Part shown: positions 52,462 through 61,739 of the stretch, piece after piece
Layout of the letters: every line of letters begins with the position of its first letter
Numbering within the stretch: the stretch's first letter is position 1
Assembly (NCBI RefSeq): GCF_042649585.1
Contig: NZ_JBHRZM010000005.1
Span: 124,001 to 188,000 of the forward strand
Direction: 5' to 3'
DNA: 64,000 bases
Source of the DNA: Helicobacter_F equorum
GTDB lineage: Bacteria > Campylobacterota > Campylobacteria > Campylobacterales > Helicobacteraceae
Program-made: the position numbers and the translations under genes
The notes under the pieces: generated by a model
What the model saw: the letters and a program-made list of their open reading frames with translations, nothing else
Told to the model about the DNA's origin: nothing
Database searches by the model: none

Positions 52462-53318
52462 TGCCACAAAAATCTTGTGTCACACAACATTTGAAAAATA
52501 CACAAAAACTGCAGCATTTTTTAGATTCACATTATGAGGGTTGTAATACCTTGGAGAATCTTAACACACCAGATCCTATCGTAGTTGTGCGACGCTATAC
52601 ACAACATCCATATTTTGCAGAAATAGCACTTTTGTGCGCGCTTCTTTCGTATGGTAGCGCCAAGCAAATTGTTGCATTTTTGCATACGCTAGATTTTGGG
52701 CTATTAGAGTATACAGGAACACAAACACATGGGACACCTTATTACCGCTTCCAAAATGCACAGGATATACACGCATTGTTTGCAATTTTGCGAGAATGTA
52801 TTAGGTGTGGTGGCATTAGAGAAATTTTTGCTCGTGGCACAAAGAGTGGCTACACGCCTTATAGAATCCTCAATGCAATTTATCATAGCATAGCGACATT
52901 GCGCGAGATAGCCTTTAGGCTTGGCGTTTCTAGTAGAGGCGTGGATTTTGCCATTGGTGCGGAATTACCCAAAGATATACATTTTGGGAAGTATGGGGAT
53001 TCACAAACTCTCACGTCTTTGTTTAATCCCAAGGGCAAAAGTCCCCTAAAGCGATGGAATCTTTTTGCACGATGGCTTGTGCGTGATGATGCACTAGATT
53101 TTGGAATTTGGCAAGATATAATCGCACCAAGTGAGCTTATCATACCGCTTGATACACATACCTTTGCGATAGGACAAAAATTAGGACTTCTAAAACGCAA
53201 AACCTATGATCTTGCTGCGGCATTAGAGCTTACCAAATCGCTTCAAAAATATTGTCCAGATGATCCCGTGCGTTATGATTTTGCATTGTATAGAATCGGG
53301 CAATCCAGGGTAATCTAA
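52461..53318 (+). CDS. TIGR02757 (DUF2400) family protein
   Basis: This 285-residue soluble helical protein of unknown function is widespread in Bacteroidetes and Campylobacterota. Family features are LLSYGSAKQIVAFL (about 59-72), SPLKRWNLFARWLVRDDALDFGIW (about 192-215) and LIIPLDTHTFAIGQKLGL (about 224-241). The last of these resembles HhH-type DNA glycosylase C-termini, but that is only a suggestion. Translation is coupled to csd4 by a one-base overlap. Confidence 0.82.
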   Translation: MPQKSCVTQHLKNTQKLQHFLDSHYEGCNTLENLNTPDPIVVVRRYTQHPYFAEIALLCALLSYGSAKQIVAFLHTLDFGLLEYTGTQTHGTPYYRFQNAQDIHALFAILRECIRCGGIREIFARGTKSGYTPYRILNAIYHSIATLREIAFRLGVSSRGVDFAIGAELPKDIHFGKYGDSQTLTSLFNPKGKSPLKRWNLFARWLVRDDALDFGIWQDIIAPSELIIPLDTHTFAIGQKLGLLKRKTYDLAAALELTKSLQKYCPDDPVRYDFALYRIGQSRVI

Positions 53319-53390
53319 GATTCATATGTTTGATATTTAAGAGTGCTGTATTTAAAGAGGGCATCTAATGTTGAAATTAAAGTTTTGCGT

Positions 53391-53396
53391 TATAAT
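53391..53396 (+). promoter_or_regulatory. -10 box for tolB
   Basis: TATAAT 22 bp before the tolB ATG, with AAGGAG in between. Confidence 0.5.
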
Positions 53397-53418
53397 ACAT
53401 ACTTTTTAAGGAGATAAA

Positions 53419-54687
53419 ATGCTAAAACGCTTGCTTGTATGTATTTGTATGTGGAGTTTTTGGGCACTACCAATGAATGCGCTTGATGCAACACTCGAGA
53501 TTGTTACAAGCTCTACAAAACTTCCTTTTATTGTTGTCGAGCATGTCGTGGATAATAGTGAATACGGGCAAAAGATTTTTGCACATCTTGTTGGAGATCT
53601 AAAAGTAAGTAATCATTTTCAGGTAGAAAAAGGTGAGAATCTCAAAGATAAGGATCTAGATTTTCAAGTTTATAAAGACAAAAAAGTCGATCTTGTGGCG
53701 CGCGTGAGTGCGAGTAAAAAGAATGAAACAATTGTAGGATATTTGGTGCTTTATGATGTCCATAGTGGCAAAAAAGTCCTTGAGAAAGAATACACACAAC
53801 CCACTCTAAAACATTATCCATTTGTAGCACATGAGATGTGTATTGGCATTAATGCTTATGTCCAAGCGCCATCGATAGATTGGATGCGTGAGCTTGTCGT
53901 GCTTTCTAAATATACAACTTCAGGCAGTAGCGTGATTGTTTTGGCGGATTATACGCTTAGTTTTGAGCAAGATATGATACAGGGTGGGTTAAATATTTTC
54001 CCAAAATGGGGCAATAAAGAAAAAAATATTATATATTTCACGCGCTATATCGATAATAAACCTACGATTTTACGCTACCAAATAAGCACTAATACCGCAG
54101 AAGTTCTTTTGCAAAGTGATGGTATGGCAGTGGTTTCAGATGTGAGTAGTGATGGACAAAAATTACTGCTCACACTCACGCCGACTAAAAATGCGGCCGA
54201 TGTATATCTTTATGACGTATCAACAAAGAATCTTAAGAGGCTTACGACATTTTCTGGCATTGATGTAGGTGGAAAATTTATCAATAATGAAAGAGATGTG
54301 GCATTTGTTTCTGATAGATTGGGTTATCCAAATGTCTTTGCCACAAACCTTGATGGAGGCAATGTCGAGCAACTTGTCTTTCACGGACGCAATAATAGTG
54401 CTGTGGCTAGTTATGATAAATACATTGTATATACGAGTCGCGAAAGTAATAATGAGTTTGGACTTAATACATTTAATCTCTATTTAATTGCTACTAATAG
54501 CGATTTTATACGCCGTCTTACAGAAAAAGGTTCTAATCAAATGCCAACATTCTCAAAAGATGGTAAAAATATTATGTATCTTAAAAATACACAAACACAA
54601 AGCGCATTGGGTATTATCCGATTAGATTACAATAGTAGTTATTTTTTCCCACTTCCACAGGCAAAAATTCAATCTTATGATTGGTAA
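53419..54687 (+). CDS. tolB: Tol-Pal system protein TolB
   Basis: This periplasmic protein links Pal to the Tol inner-membrane complex during outer-membrane constriction. The 422 residues have a signal peptide (about 1-22), an N-terminal TolB domain (about 23-140) and a beta-propeller with repeats such as FPKWGNKEKNIIYFTRY, SSDGQKLLLTLTPT and FSKDGKNIMYLKN. AAGGAG precedes the ATG. pal and cpoB follow in order; tolQRA are not in the window. Confidence 0.92.
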   Translation: MLKRLLVCICMWSFWALPMNALDATLEIVTSSTKLPFIVVEHVVDNSEYGQKIFAHLVGDLKVSNHFQVEKGENLKDKDLDFQVYKDKKVDLVARVSASKKNETIVGYLVLYDVHSGKKVLEKEYTQPTLKHYPFVAHEMCIGINAYVQAPSIDWMRELVVLSKYTTSGSSVIVLADYTLSFEQDMIQGGLNIFPKWGNKEKNIIYFTRYIDNKPTILRYQISTNTAEVLLQSDGMAVVSDVSSDGQKLLLTLTPTKNAADVYLYDVSTKNLKRLTTFSGIDVGGKFINNERDVAFVSDRLGYPNVFATNLDGGNVEQLVFHGRNNSAVASYDKYIVYTSRESNNEFGLNTFNLYLIATNSDFIRRLTEKGSNQMPTFSKDGKNIMYLKNTQTQSALGIIRLDYNSSYFFPLPQAKIQSYDW

Positions 54688-54711
54688 TTTGACTTACAAA
54701 CCTTTAAAGGC

Positions 54712-54717
54712 TATAAT
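54712..54717 (+). promoter_or_regulatory. -10 box for pal
   Basis: TATAAT 31 bp before pal, so pal-cpoB can be transcribed apart from tolB. Confidence 0.45.
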
Positions 54718-54748
54718 TAGCTAAGATCTCAAAGATTAAGGAGTAGTC

Positions 54749-55297
54749 ATGAAAAAAGTTCGTATTATTGGTTTCTTTGGAGCATTTTTGTTATTGATGA
54801 GTGGTTGTGGAGATAATACTAAGGTCTCTAGCGGTGGTAGCGGTGCTATAGCGGTGCAGGGGCAAGATGCTTCTACAACACCTGTGATTATCTCACCAGA
54901 TGGTAGCAGTGTTGGAGCAGATACAGCAAGTGGTAGAAATAGTGATAATTTTGTCCAGCTTGACAAAAATAGTTTACCAACAATTCTTTTTGGGTTTGAT
55001 AAATACACAATCGCAGATGATATGCTTGCAAACATCGATCAGGCCGCAAACGCACTTAAGCAATCAGGCGCAAAAATAGTTTTAGAGGGCAATACCGATT
55101 CTTTTGGATCTGATGAATATAATTTTGCGCTTGGTAAAAAACGCGCAGATGCCGTGAGAAATGCTCTTGAAGTGCGTGGTGTAGATTCTAAAAATATTTC
55201 TACTGTGACATATGGTGAGAGTAAGCCTGTTTGCACACAAGCTACACAAGAATGCTACAAAGCTAATAGACGCGTTGATTTTAAAGTCGCGAAATAA
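54749..55297 (+). CDS. pal: peptidoglycan-associated lipoprotein Pal
   Basis: This outer-membrane lipoprotein binds peptidoglycan. The 182 residues have a lipobox LLLMSGC with Cys 20, a flexible Gly/Ser-rich linker and an OmpA-like domain (about 70-182) containing LEGNTDSFGSDEYNFALGKK with the diaminopimelate-contacting Asp and Arg region (RADAVRNAL). AAGGAG precedes the ATG. It is part of tolB-pal-cpoB. Confidence 0.94.
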   Translation: MKKVRIIGFFGAFLLLMSGCGDNTKVSSGGSGAIAVQGQDASTTPVIISPDGSSVGADTASGRNSDNFVQLDKNSLPTILFGFDKYTIADDMLANIDQAANALKQSGAKIVLEGNTDSFGSDEYNFALGKKRADAVRNALEVRGVDSKNISTVTYGESKPVCTQATQECYKANRRVDFKVAK

Positions 55298-55317
55298 TTT
55301 TTTCACAAAGAAGCACA

Positions 55318-56163
55318 ATGAAATATTACATTTCTTTTTTGCTTCTTTTGTGGATTTGTTATGGAGCTAGTGAGCCTTCAGCGTTTGAAAAACAAAGTGG
55401 TGCAACAAAAAAGGATCTCTCTAATCTTCAAAGTATCACACAAAATTTACTAAATCTTACAACACAAATTAAAGAGCAACAAGAAGCTCTCACACAATCC
55501 CAAGAGGGATTAATGAGTTTGTATGAATCACAACATCAAAAGTTTCAAACTACTATCCAACAGAACACAACAAACACACAAGATATCGAGAATCTAAAAA
55601 CCGAAGTAGCGACATTCAAAACTTTGTTGCAAGACCAAGGCAGACAGATTGCAGATTTAGATTCCAAAATGCAAGAAATTCATGCACTTACCCTTAAGAC
55701 GCAAGAGAGTATCCTTCAAGAACTTGAAAAACTAAATAATACCCAGACTAAGGGTGTAAAGAAACAAAGCGAAGATTCACAAAAGAATCCAATAAAGTTT
55801 GACAAAAATAAGAGTGCTGAGCTTTTTGCTCAAGGTAAGGAATTTATAACCAAAAAACAATATAAATCCGCCAAAGACATCATGCTATGGCTTAAAGATA
55901 ATAAATATAAGACACCAGAAGTAACCTTTTATTTGGGTGAAATTGCGTATTTGCAAAAAGATTACCATTTGGCGATTAAATATTACAAGGCGAGTGTTGC
56001 TCTTAGTGATGGCGGTACGTATATGCCTACGCTTTTGCTACATACAGCCCTTTGTTTCAAGGGGATTAAAGATATGCCAAACTATAATTCTTTTTTGGAA
56101 GTCTTAATAGCGACATATCCACAGAGTAAAGAGGCCGCACAAGCCAAAGAACTTAAACAATAA
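55318..56163 (+). CDS. cpoB: CpoB/YbgF-like TPR coordinator of the Tol-Pal system
   Basis: The 281 residues have a signal peptide (about 1-18), an N-terminal coiled coil (about 30-140) and C-terminal TPR repeats (about 160-281) with FAQGKEFITKKQYKSA and EIAYLQKDYHLAIKYYKAS. This is the architecture of CpoB, which coordinates cell-wall synthesis with Tol-Pal constriction. It lies 20 bp after pal and 10 bp before slyD. Confidence 0.82.
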   Translation: MKYYISFLLLLWICYGASEPSAFEKQSGATKKDLSNLQSITQNLLNLTTQIKEQQEALTQSQEGLMSLYESQHQKFQTTIQQNTTNTQDIENLKTEVATFKTLLQDQGRQIADLDSKMQEIHALTLKTQESILQELEKLNNTQTKGVKKQSEDSQKNPIKFDKNKSAELFAQGKEFITKKQYKSAKDIMLWLKDNKYKTPEVTFYLGEIAYLQKDYHLAIKYYKASVALSDGGTYMPTLLLHTALCFKGIKDMPNYNSFLEVLIATYPQSKEAAQAKELKQ

Positions 56164-56173
56164 AGGAATACAA

Positions 56174-56719
56174 ATGATTACACAAAATAAGGTTGTTAGC
56201 ATAGGATACGAAGTATCAGATGCACAAAATAATGAGGTTATAGATTCTAACAAAGATGGCACACCGCTAGAATTTCTTGTGGGTGCAAATCAGATTATTA
56301 GTGGTTTAGAAAATGCTCTTATGGGGGCAAAATCTGGAGACAAACTCTCTATAGAAGTTAAGCCAGAAGATGCGTATGGAATTTATCAAGCAGATTTAAT
56401 CCAGGAACTTGCACGCGATCAATTTGAAGGAATCGATCTTAGGATTGGTATGACACTTTTTGGTCAGAGTGATGATGGACAAACTGCACAGGTGATCGTA
56501 AAAGATTTTAACGATCAAGTTGTGATTATCGACTACAATCACCCACTAGCAGGAAAAACACTAAACTTTAATGTTAGTGTGTTAGATGTGCGTGATGCAA
56601 CAGAAATGGAAATTTTGCAAGGTGGTGTAGGTGGAGGCTGTGGTTGCGGAACTGGTGGCGGTCATCATCATAACAATGGTAGCGGTTGCTGTGGTGGAGG
56701 CTGTGGCTGCGGACATTAG
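56174..56719 (+). CDS. slyD: SlyD-type FKBP peptidyl-prolyl isomerase with metal-binding tail
   Basis: This cytoplasmic folding helper has 181 residues: FKBP core with inserted IF domain (about 1-140), motifs TPLEFLVGANQIISGLENAL and KPEDAYG, then a C-terminal Cys/His/Gly-rich tail (about 153-181) with GCGCG, HHHNN, GCCGGGCGCGH. In H. pylori and E. coli such tails bind nickel and support hydrogenase and urease maturation, so nickel delivery is inferred. It ends at a terminator shared with mnmA. Confidence 0.93.
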   Translation: MITQNKVVSIGYEVSDAQNNEVIDSNKDGTPLEFLVGANQIISGLENALMGAKSGDKLSIEVKPEDAYGIYQADLIQELARDQFEGIDLRIGMTLFGQSDDGQTAQVIVKDFNDQVVIIDYNHPLAGKTLNFNVSVLDVRDATEMEILQGGVGGGCGCGTGGGHHHNNGSGCCGGGCGCGH

Positions 56720-56764
56720 TTGGTTTTGCTTGGCGACTAAAGATGCACTTGGATTGCTGCAAGG

Positions 56765-56796
56765 TATCTTTAGAATCCTATAAGATTCTAAAGATA
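56765..56796. terminator. bidirectional terminator between slyD and mnmA
   Basis: Thirteen-base arms TATCTTTAGAATC and GATTCTAAAGATA around CTATAA. The stem is built from the over-represented word (AGATTCT on the right, AGAATC on the left). Confidence 0.65.
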
Positions 56797-56801
56797 TGTG
56801 G

Positions 56802-57836
56802 TTATATAATTACACCACCGCCAAGCACAATATCACCATCATACACTACGAGTGCTTGCCCTTTTGCTACTCCATAAGCACTCTCTTGTAATTTGGCAGT
56901 AATAATATTATTTTCTATGCTAATGTGTGCTTTGATTGGCGCGGATCGGTAGCGTATCTTAACTTCATACAATTCTTTGGTAAGTGGTATAGTAAGAGAT
57001 TTATTTGTTGCATATACTATGTTTGTTTGTAATTCTTCCTTGCTACCGACAATAAGCTCATTTTTTTCTGGATTAATACCCATAACGTAATGTGGTGTGT
57101 GAGCACCAAATACCTTAAACCCTTTGCGTTTGCCAATGGTGTATTGCATATAGCCATTATGTTCTCCCACTACCTCTCCTTGTGCATTACGCACTATACC
57201 TGTTTGTTCCACCTGTTCGTGTTTTTTAAGCACATCAATATAATCTGTCTCTACAAAGCAGATTTCTTGAGAATCTTTATATGTTTCTAGTGTTCCTAAA
57301 AATGGCAGAATCTGTAATGCCGTAGGTTTAATTTCAACCTTCAAGCTATCGCCTAGCGGAAAAATAATACAATCTAGTGCCTCTTGTGGCAACGCATAAA
57401 GAAAATAGCTTTGATCCTTGCTTGTATCGCGTGCTTTAGCTATACGATTGATGCCATTGTATTGTGTGATTTTGGCATAATGTCCTGTGGCTATATACTC
57501 ACAACCCATTTTTTTTGCTTCTTGGAGGGCTAGACCAAATTTAATAAGTGGATTGCAAAGTGTGCATGGATTTGGCGTTTCGCCACGCTTGTAGGCATTC
57601 ACAAACTCATTATACACGATTGTTTTGAACTCCGATTGGGCTTGTAAAACATGAAATTCTATATCCAATTCTTTGCTAACTTTTTGGCAGTTACCAATAA
57701 AAACCTCGTGTTTTGCCTCTTTGTCGTGGAGTTTGAGATATATTCCTATGACTTCATAACCTTGAGATTTGAGCAGATAAGCACAATATGAGCTATCTAC
57801 ACCGCCACTCATGAGAAGTGCTACTTTTTTTGCCAT
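56802..57836 (-). CDS. mnmA: tRNA-specific 2-thiouridylase MnmA
   Basis: This enzyme thiolates U34 of tRNA Glu, Gln and Lys. The 344 residues have the P-loop LLMSGGVDSSYCAY (about 6-19), the catalytic Cys in NPCTLCNPLIKFG (about 91-103), ATGHYAK and a second Cys in SQEICFVE (about 186-193). ATG 57836 is preceded by AAAAGGAAAC; an upstream start would be poorly placed. It converges with slyD. Confidence 0.94.
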   Translation of the reverse strand: MAKKVALLMSGGVDSSYCAYLLKSQGYEVIGIYLKLHDKEAKHEVFIGNCQKVSKELDIEFHVLQAQSEFKTIVYNEFVNAYKRGETPNPCTLCNPLIKFGLALQEAKKMGCEYIATGHYAKITQYNGINRIAKARDTSKDQSYFLYALPQEALDCIIFPLGDSLKVEIKPTALQILPFLGTLETYKDSQEICFVETDYIDVLKKHEQVEQTGIVRNAQGEVVGEHNGYMQYTIGKRKGFKVFGAHTPHYVMGINPEKNELIVGSKEELQTNIVYATNKSLTIPLTKELYEVKIRYRSAPIKAHISIENNIITAKLQESAYGVAKGQALVVYDGDIVLGGGVII

Positions 57837-57922
57837 ATGTTTCCTTTTGATAATGTGAATTGAATTTGGCATTGTAAGGAGTTAAAGTAAATTGTTAATT
57901 GATGTTTAAAGTGTGCGTGTGT

Positions 57923-57928
57923 TATAAT
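57923..57928 (+). promoter_or_regulatory. -10 box for hisZ-like/purA operon
   Basis: TATAAT 27 bp before the TTG start at 57955. Confidence 0.45.
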
Positions 57929-57954
57929 CGCAACTTTTAGCTAAAGGATGAGGA

Positions 57955-58809
57955 TTGATTTTAGACCACGAATTACCACAAGGGAGCAAACTATATTTTG
58001 GCAAGTCCGCGCGCTTAAAGCGTGATATAGAATCTAAAGCCACGAAGATTCTCTATGAAAATGATTATAAAGAGATTGCAACACCTATTTTTAGTTTTCT
58101 CAATCATCAAGGGGATTTTTCTAATCGCGATATGATTTATTTTAGTGGAGAAGATAATCATCAGATAGTCTTACGCTATGATAGCACGATTGATGTAATG
58201 CGTATTATTACCAAAAGAATTGCACGTAGCACAAGTCACAAGAAATGGTTTTACATTCAGCCAGTATATGGGTATCCTACTACAGAGCTTCATCAAATTG
58301 GTGCAGAATTTCTTGATAGTATTTCACTTACGCCTGTTATGGGGCTATCGACTATGATTATGAATACGTTAGGATTGCGACCCTTGCTACAAATTTGTAA
58401 TCAAAAGATTCCGCTTTTATGTGCCCAGCACCTCAATATTGACATACAAGAGTTTAACAATCCTGATGTGGAGCGTATTGCAAGTAAAGAATATTTTTTA
58501 AAAGAACTTATTGAAGTCAATACCAAACAGGATTTGGAGCGGTGTATCAAAAATATGCCAAATTTTTTAGCCAAAGAATTAGAGGCAATGTTAGGATGTG
58601 CAAGTTTTTGTGAATATGAAGAGAGTATTTTTTCACCACTTTTTTATGCACCAGGGCATTATTATGATGATTTGTTTTATCGTATGATAAGTGGGAACAC
58701 GATTCTTGTTATCGGCGGTAAATACACAATTTCACAAACCCCATCGTGCGGGTTTGCTATCTATACTGATAGTATCGTGGATATTTTGCTCAAGCAGTCA
58801 TCAAACTAG
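57955..58809 (+). CDS. HisZ-like class II aminoacyl-tRNA synthetase paralogue
   Basis: The 284-residue protein is related to the catalytic core of histidyl-tRNA synthetase, like the ATP phosphoribosyltransferase regulatory subunit. Class II motif 2 appears as KKWFYIQPVYGYPTTELHQIGAE, in two parts near residues 96-118, and motif 1 as YKEIATPIFSFL. The C-terminal anticodon domain is missing, so it is not HisRS. The start is TTG with AGGATGAGG upstream. purA follows after 14 bp. A role in histidine synthesis is possible, but no hisG is nearby. Confidence 0.72.
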   Translation: MILDHELPQGSKLYFGKSARLKRDIESKATKILYENDYKEIATPIFSFLNHQGDFSNRDMIYFSGEDNHQIVLRYDSTIDVMRIITKRIARSTSHKKWFYIQPVYGYPTTELHQIGAEFLDSISLTPVMGLSTMIMNTLGLRPLLQICNQKIPLLCAQHLNIDIQEFNNPDVERIASKEYFLKELIEVNTKQDLERCIKNMPNFLAKELEAMLGCASFCEYEESIFSPLFYAPGHYYDDLFYRMISGNTILVIGGKYTISQTPSCGFAIYTDSIVDILLKQSSN

Positions 58810-58823
58810 AGGGGAGCTATAAA

Positions 58824-60068
58824 ATGGCAGATTTGGTTGTTGGGATTCAATGGGGTGATGAAGGCAAGGGCAAGATTGTTGATGCACTCGCAAAAACATA
58901 TGATTATGTCGTGCGTTATCAAGGGGGACATAATGCAGGTCATACTATCGTAGTCAATGGACAAAAGATTGCCTTACATCTTATCCCATCAGGGATTTTG
59001 TATCCGCATTGCAAAAATGTCATCGGAAATGGTGTCGTCATAGATCCTAGCGCACTTTTGCGTGAGTTAGAGCCATTTACGAATTTGCAAGGACGGCTTT
59101 TTATTAGCGATAAGGCTCATATTATTTTGCCCTATCATAGTGTGCTTGATAAAGCAAAAGAGCTTAGTAAAAAAGATAAGGCAATTGGCACAACAGGTAA
59201 AGGCATAGGACCAGCATATACAGATAAAATTGCACGTAACGGGATTCGTATGGTGGATTTACGCTCATTTGGGGCTTTGGAGCAAAAAGTTACCAACGCT
59301 ATCGATGATATGCAGATTTTGCAGGAAAGATATGCATTTACATTGCCTAGCGTAGATTCTGTAATGAGTGCATTAGAATCTAGCGCTAAGGTGTTATTGC
59401 CATTTGTGTGCGATACCACGCAGTTTTTATGGAAAGCCCAAGAGGAAGGCAAAAAGATTTTGTGTGAAGGGGCACAAGGCAGTATGCTTGATATAGATCA
59501 TGGCACATATCCATTTGTGACAAGCTCTAGCACTACGGCTTCTGGTGCATGCAGTGGCACAGGATTAGCCCCTAGAGATCTCAAAGAAGTGATTGGGGTT
59601 GCCAAGGCATATTGCACAAGAGTGGGTAACGGCGTATTTCCTACAGAAGACTTTGGTAACGAGGGCGAGTATATGCGTCAAAAAGGTGCAGAATTTGGCA
59701 CTACTACAGGTCGATCACGCCGATGTGGTTGGTTTGATGCGGTGGCTGTTAAGTATGCTTGTAGGTTAAATGGTTGTACAAAGTTAGGCATTATGAAAAT
59801 GGATGTGCTTGATGGATTGGATACAATCAAAGTTTGCACTGCCTATGAATACAAAGGTGAAACAATTACACATATTCCCACCGATTATGAAAATGTCAAG
59901 CCAATTTATACAGAGTTTGCAGGTTGGGAGAGTGTGGCTAATATACGAGATGAATCTAGACTTCCAAAAAATGCAAAAGCCTATATCGATTTCTTGGAGC
60001 AATATATTGGTGTGAAAATATCCCTTATATCTACAAGTCCAGAGCGTGAAGATGTGATCGTGCGTTAA
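58824..60068 (+). CDS. purA: adenylosuccinate synthetase
   Basis: This enzyme converts IMP, aspartate and GTP to adenylosuccinate in AMP synthesis. The 414 residues contain QWGDEGKGKIVD (catalytic Asp, about 9-20), GGHNAGHT (His, about 37-44), GTTGKGIGPAYTDK and TTTGRSRRCGWFD (about 293-305). GGGGAGC precedes the ATG. The order purA, fliJ-like and motE-like is the same as in H. pylori. Confidence 0.97.
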   Translation: MADLVVGIQWGDEGKGKIVDALAKTYDYVVRYQGGHNAGHTIVVNGQKIALHLIPSGILYPHCKNVIGNGVVIDPSALLRELEPFTNLQGRLFISDKAHIILPYHSVLDKAKELSKKDKAIGTTGKGIGPAYTDKIARNGIRMVDLRSFGALEQKVTNAIDDMQILQERYAFTLPSVDSVMSALESSAKVLLPFVCDTTQFLWKAQEEGKKILCEGAQGSMLDIDHGTYPFVTSSSTTASGACSGTGLAPRDLKEVIGVAKAYCTRVGNGVFPTEDFGNEGEYMRQKGAEFGTTTGRSRRCGWFDAVAVKYACRLNGCTKLGIMKMDVLDGLDTIKVCTAYEYKGETITHIPTDYENVKPIYTEFAGWESVANIRDESRLPKNAKAYIDFLEQYIGVKISLISTSPEREDVIVR

Positions 60069-60077
60069 GGAGAGGTT

Positions 60078-60491
60078 GTGAAAACAAAATTTAGTGCTAT
60101 CCTTGATATACGCTATAAGGCACTGCAAAATCATGAGCGTAAAATGATGCAACACAATCTCCTTATCACACAAAAACAAGCTGAAATTGATGCATTTATG
60201 TGCGATGTGGGTGAGGTGCATTTCCCAAAAAATGGGGATTTTGGTGCTTATATCGCTCTTGCGGATACAAGAGATAGGCTTTTGACGCATATTGATGGGC
60301 TTCATAGTGAGCTTTCCCAATTAAAGGCTCAAGCAAAAGCTTTGCGTGAGGAATATAAGCATATTTCTATCGAATATGAAAAAATCAAATACCTTGATAC
60401 AAAAGAGCAAGAATCTAGATATAAACTTCTTAAGATTTTAGGGGACAAAGAACTTGATGAAATCTCTGTCTTACTTCATCGCAGGAGGTAA
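60078..60491 (+). CDS. FliJ-like flagellar export chaperone
   Basis: The 137-residue, highly charged, nearly all-helical coiled coil matches FliJ size and the H. pylori HP0256 position after purA. FliJ works with the FliI ATPase in type III flagellar export. The start is GTG after AAGGAGAG. Identity rests on structure and synteny. Confidence 0.66.
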   Translation: MKTKFSAILDIRYKALQNHERKMMQHNLLITQKQAEIDAFMCDVGEVHFPKNGDFGAYIALADTRDRLLTHIDGLHSELSQLKAQAKALREEYKHISIEYEKIKYLDTKEQESRYKLLKILGDKELDEISVLLHRRR

Positions 60492-60497
60492 TGGAGT

Positions 60498-61232
60498 GTG
60501 AAGCGAATTATTTTGTTGCTAATGGTGTTTTGTGGTGTTGGAATGACAGCCGATGGGGGTAAGCAAACCCAAACACAATTACTTGATTGTAACATTATAT
60601 TTGATCAGCGCAAAGATGAGATTCGCCAAGAACTCCAAGCCATAGATGAGCGTCAGCAAGCACTCCAAGTTTTTCAAAATGCTACACAGGTGCTTTTGGA
60701 AGAAAAAAGACGTAAACTTAGTGAGCAAGAATCTAGCATTAACGAAAAGATTTTGGAATTTCAGAAAGCAAAAGAACAGGCAAAAGCAGAGTTTCAAAAA
60801 TCCCAAGAACAAGCCGAGCTTGATATGAAAGCGCGTGAAGAATATATTCAAGATCTTATAGCCAAGAATGAAGAAATTTTGCGCAAGATGAAAAAAGGTA
60901 GTGACGATAAAGTCACACAAAGTTACCAACAAATGAAAGAGGGTAAATCCGCAGCGATTTTTGAGCAAATGCCTGAACAAGAAGTCGTAGAAATTTTATC
61001 AAACATGGATTCTAAAGATGTGAGTAAGATCCTTGCTAAAATGGATGCCCAAAAAGCTGCAAATATCACACAAAAAATGCGCCAACCACAAGGTGAACAA
61101 GCTACAAATATTCCATCGTTACCACAAATCCCAAAGGCTCCGCAAGAATTTATGGATTCATTAGAATCTACACACGCAGATTCACAATCCAAAGATTTGC
61201 AGTCTGAAAATATGCCCCAAGATTCTAATTAA
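60498..61232 (+). CDS. MotE-like periplasmic motor chaperone
   Basis: The 244 residues have a signal or anchor (about 1-18), a long Glu/Gln/Lys coiled coil (about 25-130) and a C-terminal MgtE-N-like segment (about 150-190) with FEQMPEQEVVEILSNMDSKD and ILAKMDAQKAA. Such proteins of Helicobacter and Campylobacter (MotE) help position the flagellar stator scaffold. The start is GTG after GGAGG. It lies 6 bp after the FliJ-like gene. Confidence 0.72.
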   Translation: MKRIILLLMVFCGVGMTADGGKQTQTQLLDCNIIFDQRKDEIRQELQAIDERQQALQVFQNATQVLLEEKRRKLSEQESSINEKILEFQKAKEQAKAEFQKSQEQAELDMKAREEYIQDLIAKNEEILRKMKKGSDDKVTQSYQQMKEGKSAAIFEQMPEQEVVEILSNMDSKDVSKILAKMDAQKAANITQKMRQPQGEQATNIPSLPQIPKAPQEFMDSLESTHADSQSKDLQSENMPQDSN

Positions 61233-61242
61233 GAGTGTAAAT

Positions 61243-61728
61243 ATGCAGAGATATTCTTTGGTTATTGTTAGTGTCAATGAACCACTTCTAGCGGGAATCT
61301 ACACAAGCAAAATACTATCTAGCAATACAGAATCTGAAGGTATGGAGCTACAAGAAACATACAGATTTTATGGTCATACGACATATGCCCTAAACGAACT
61401 CTTTAGCATGCTTTTTGCCAAAAGGGTGGAGATAGAACACATGTATTATGCGCGTGGTCCCGGACGCTTTAGTGCGCTTAAAGCTACGCATATTTATTTG
61501 CATACACTCGCTCTTACTAAGGGTTATAGGCTTTATAGTGCCTCAAGTTTTGCGTTTAATAATGCAAATCCTATCCATGCTTTTGCAAACAAGTATTTTG
61601 TCTTGCGTGATGATGAGATTTTGCTAGAGACAGAATGTGAGGCGATAGAATTTAGATTGCCAAAGGTTTTGTATCCTAAGGATTTTTCGTGTGAAAACAC
61701 GCCTTTATATATTTTACCAGCGGTATAA
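61243..61728 (+). CDS. tsaB: TsaB-like protein of the t6A pathway (short form)
   Basis: The 161 residues show the TsaB signature MYYARGPGRFSALKATHIYLHTLAL (in two parts, about 66-90; family YxxGPGSFTGLR). TsaB pairs with TsaD and TsaE to make t6A37 on ANN-decoding tRNAs. The protein is shorter and more divergent than the roughly 230-residue enterobacterial form, as is common in this class. It lies 10 bp after the MotE-like gene and 11 bp before thrB. Confidence 0.75.
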   Translation: MQRYSLVIVSVNEPLLAGIYTSKILSSNTESEGMELQETYRFYGHTTYALNELFSMLFAKRVEIEHMYYARGPGRFSALKATHIYLHTLALTKGYRLYSASSFAFNNANPIHAFANKYFVLRDDEILLETECEAIEFRLPKVLYPKDFSCENTPLYILPAV

Positions 61729-61739
61729 ATGGAGCAACA

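Noticed and set aside
59784..60320. A 178-codon open frame opposite purA and the fliJ-like gene
   Set aside because: It runs antisense across two well-supported genes, and its protein has no signal, motif or ribosome site.
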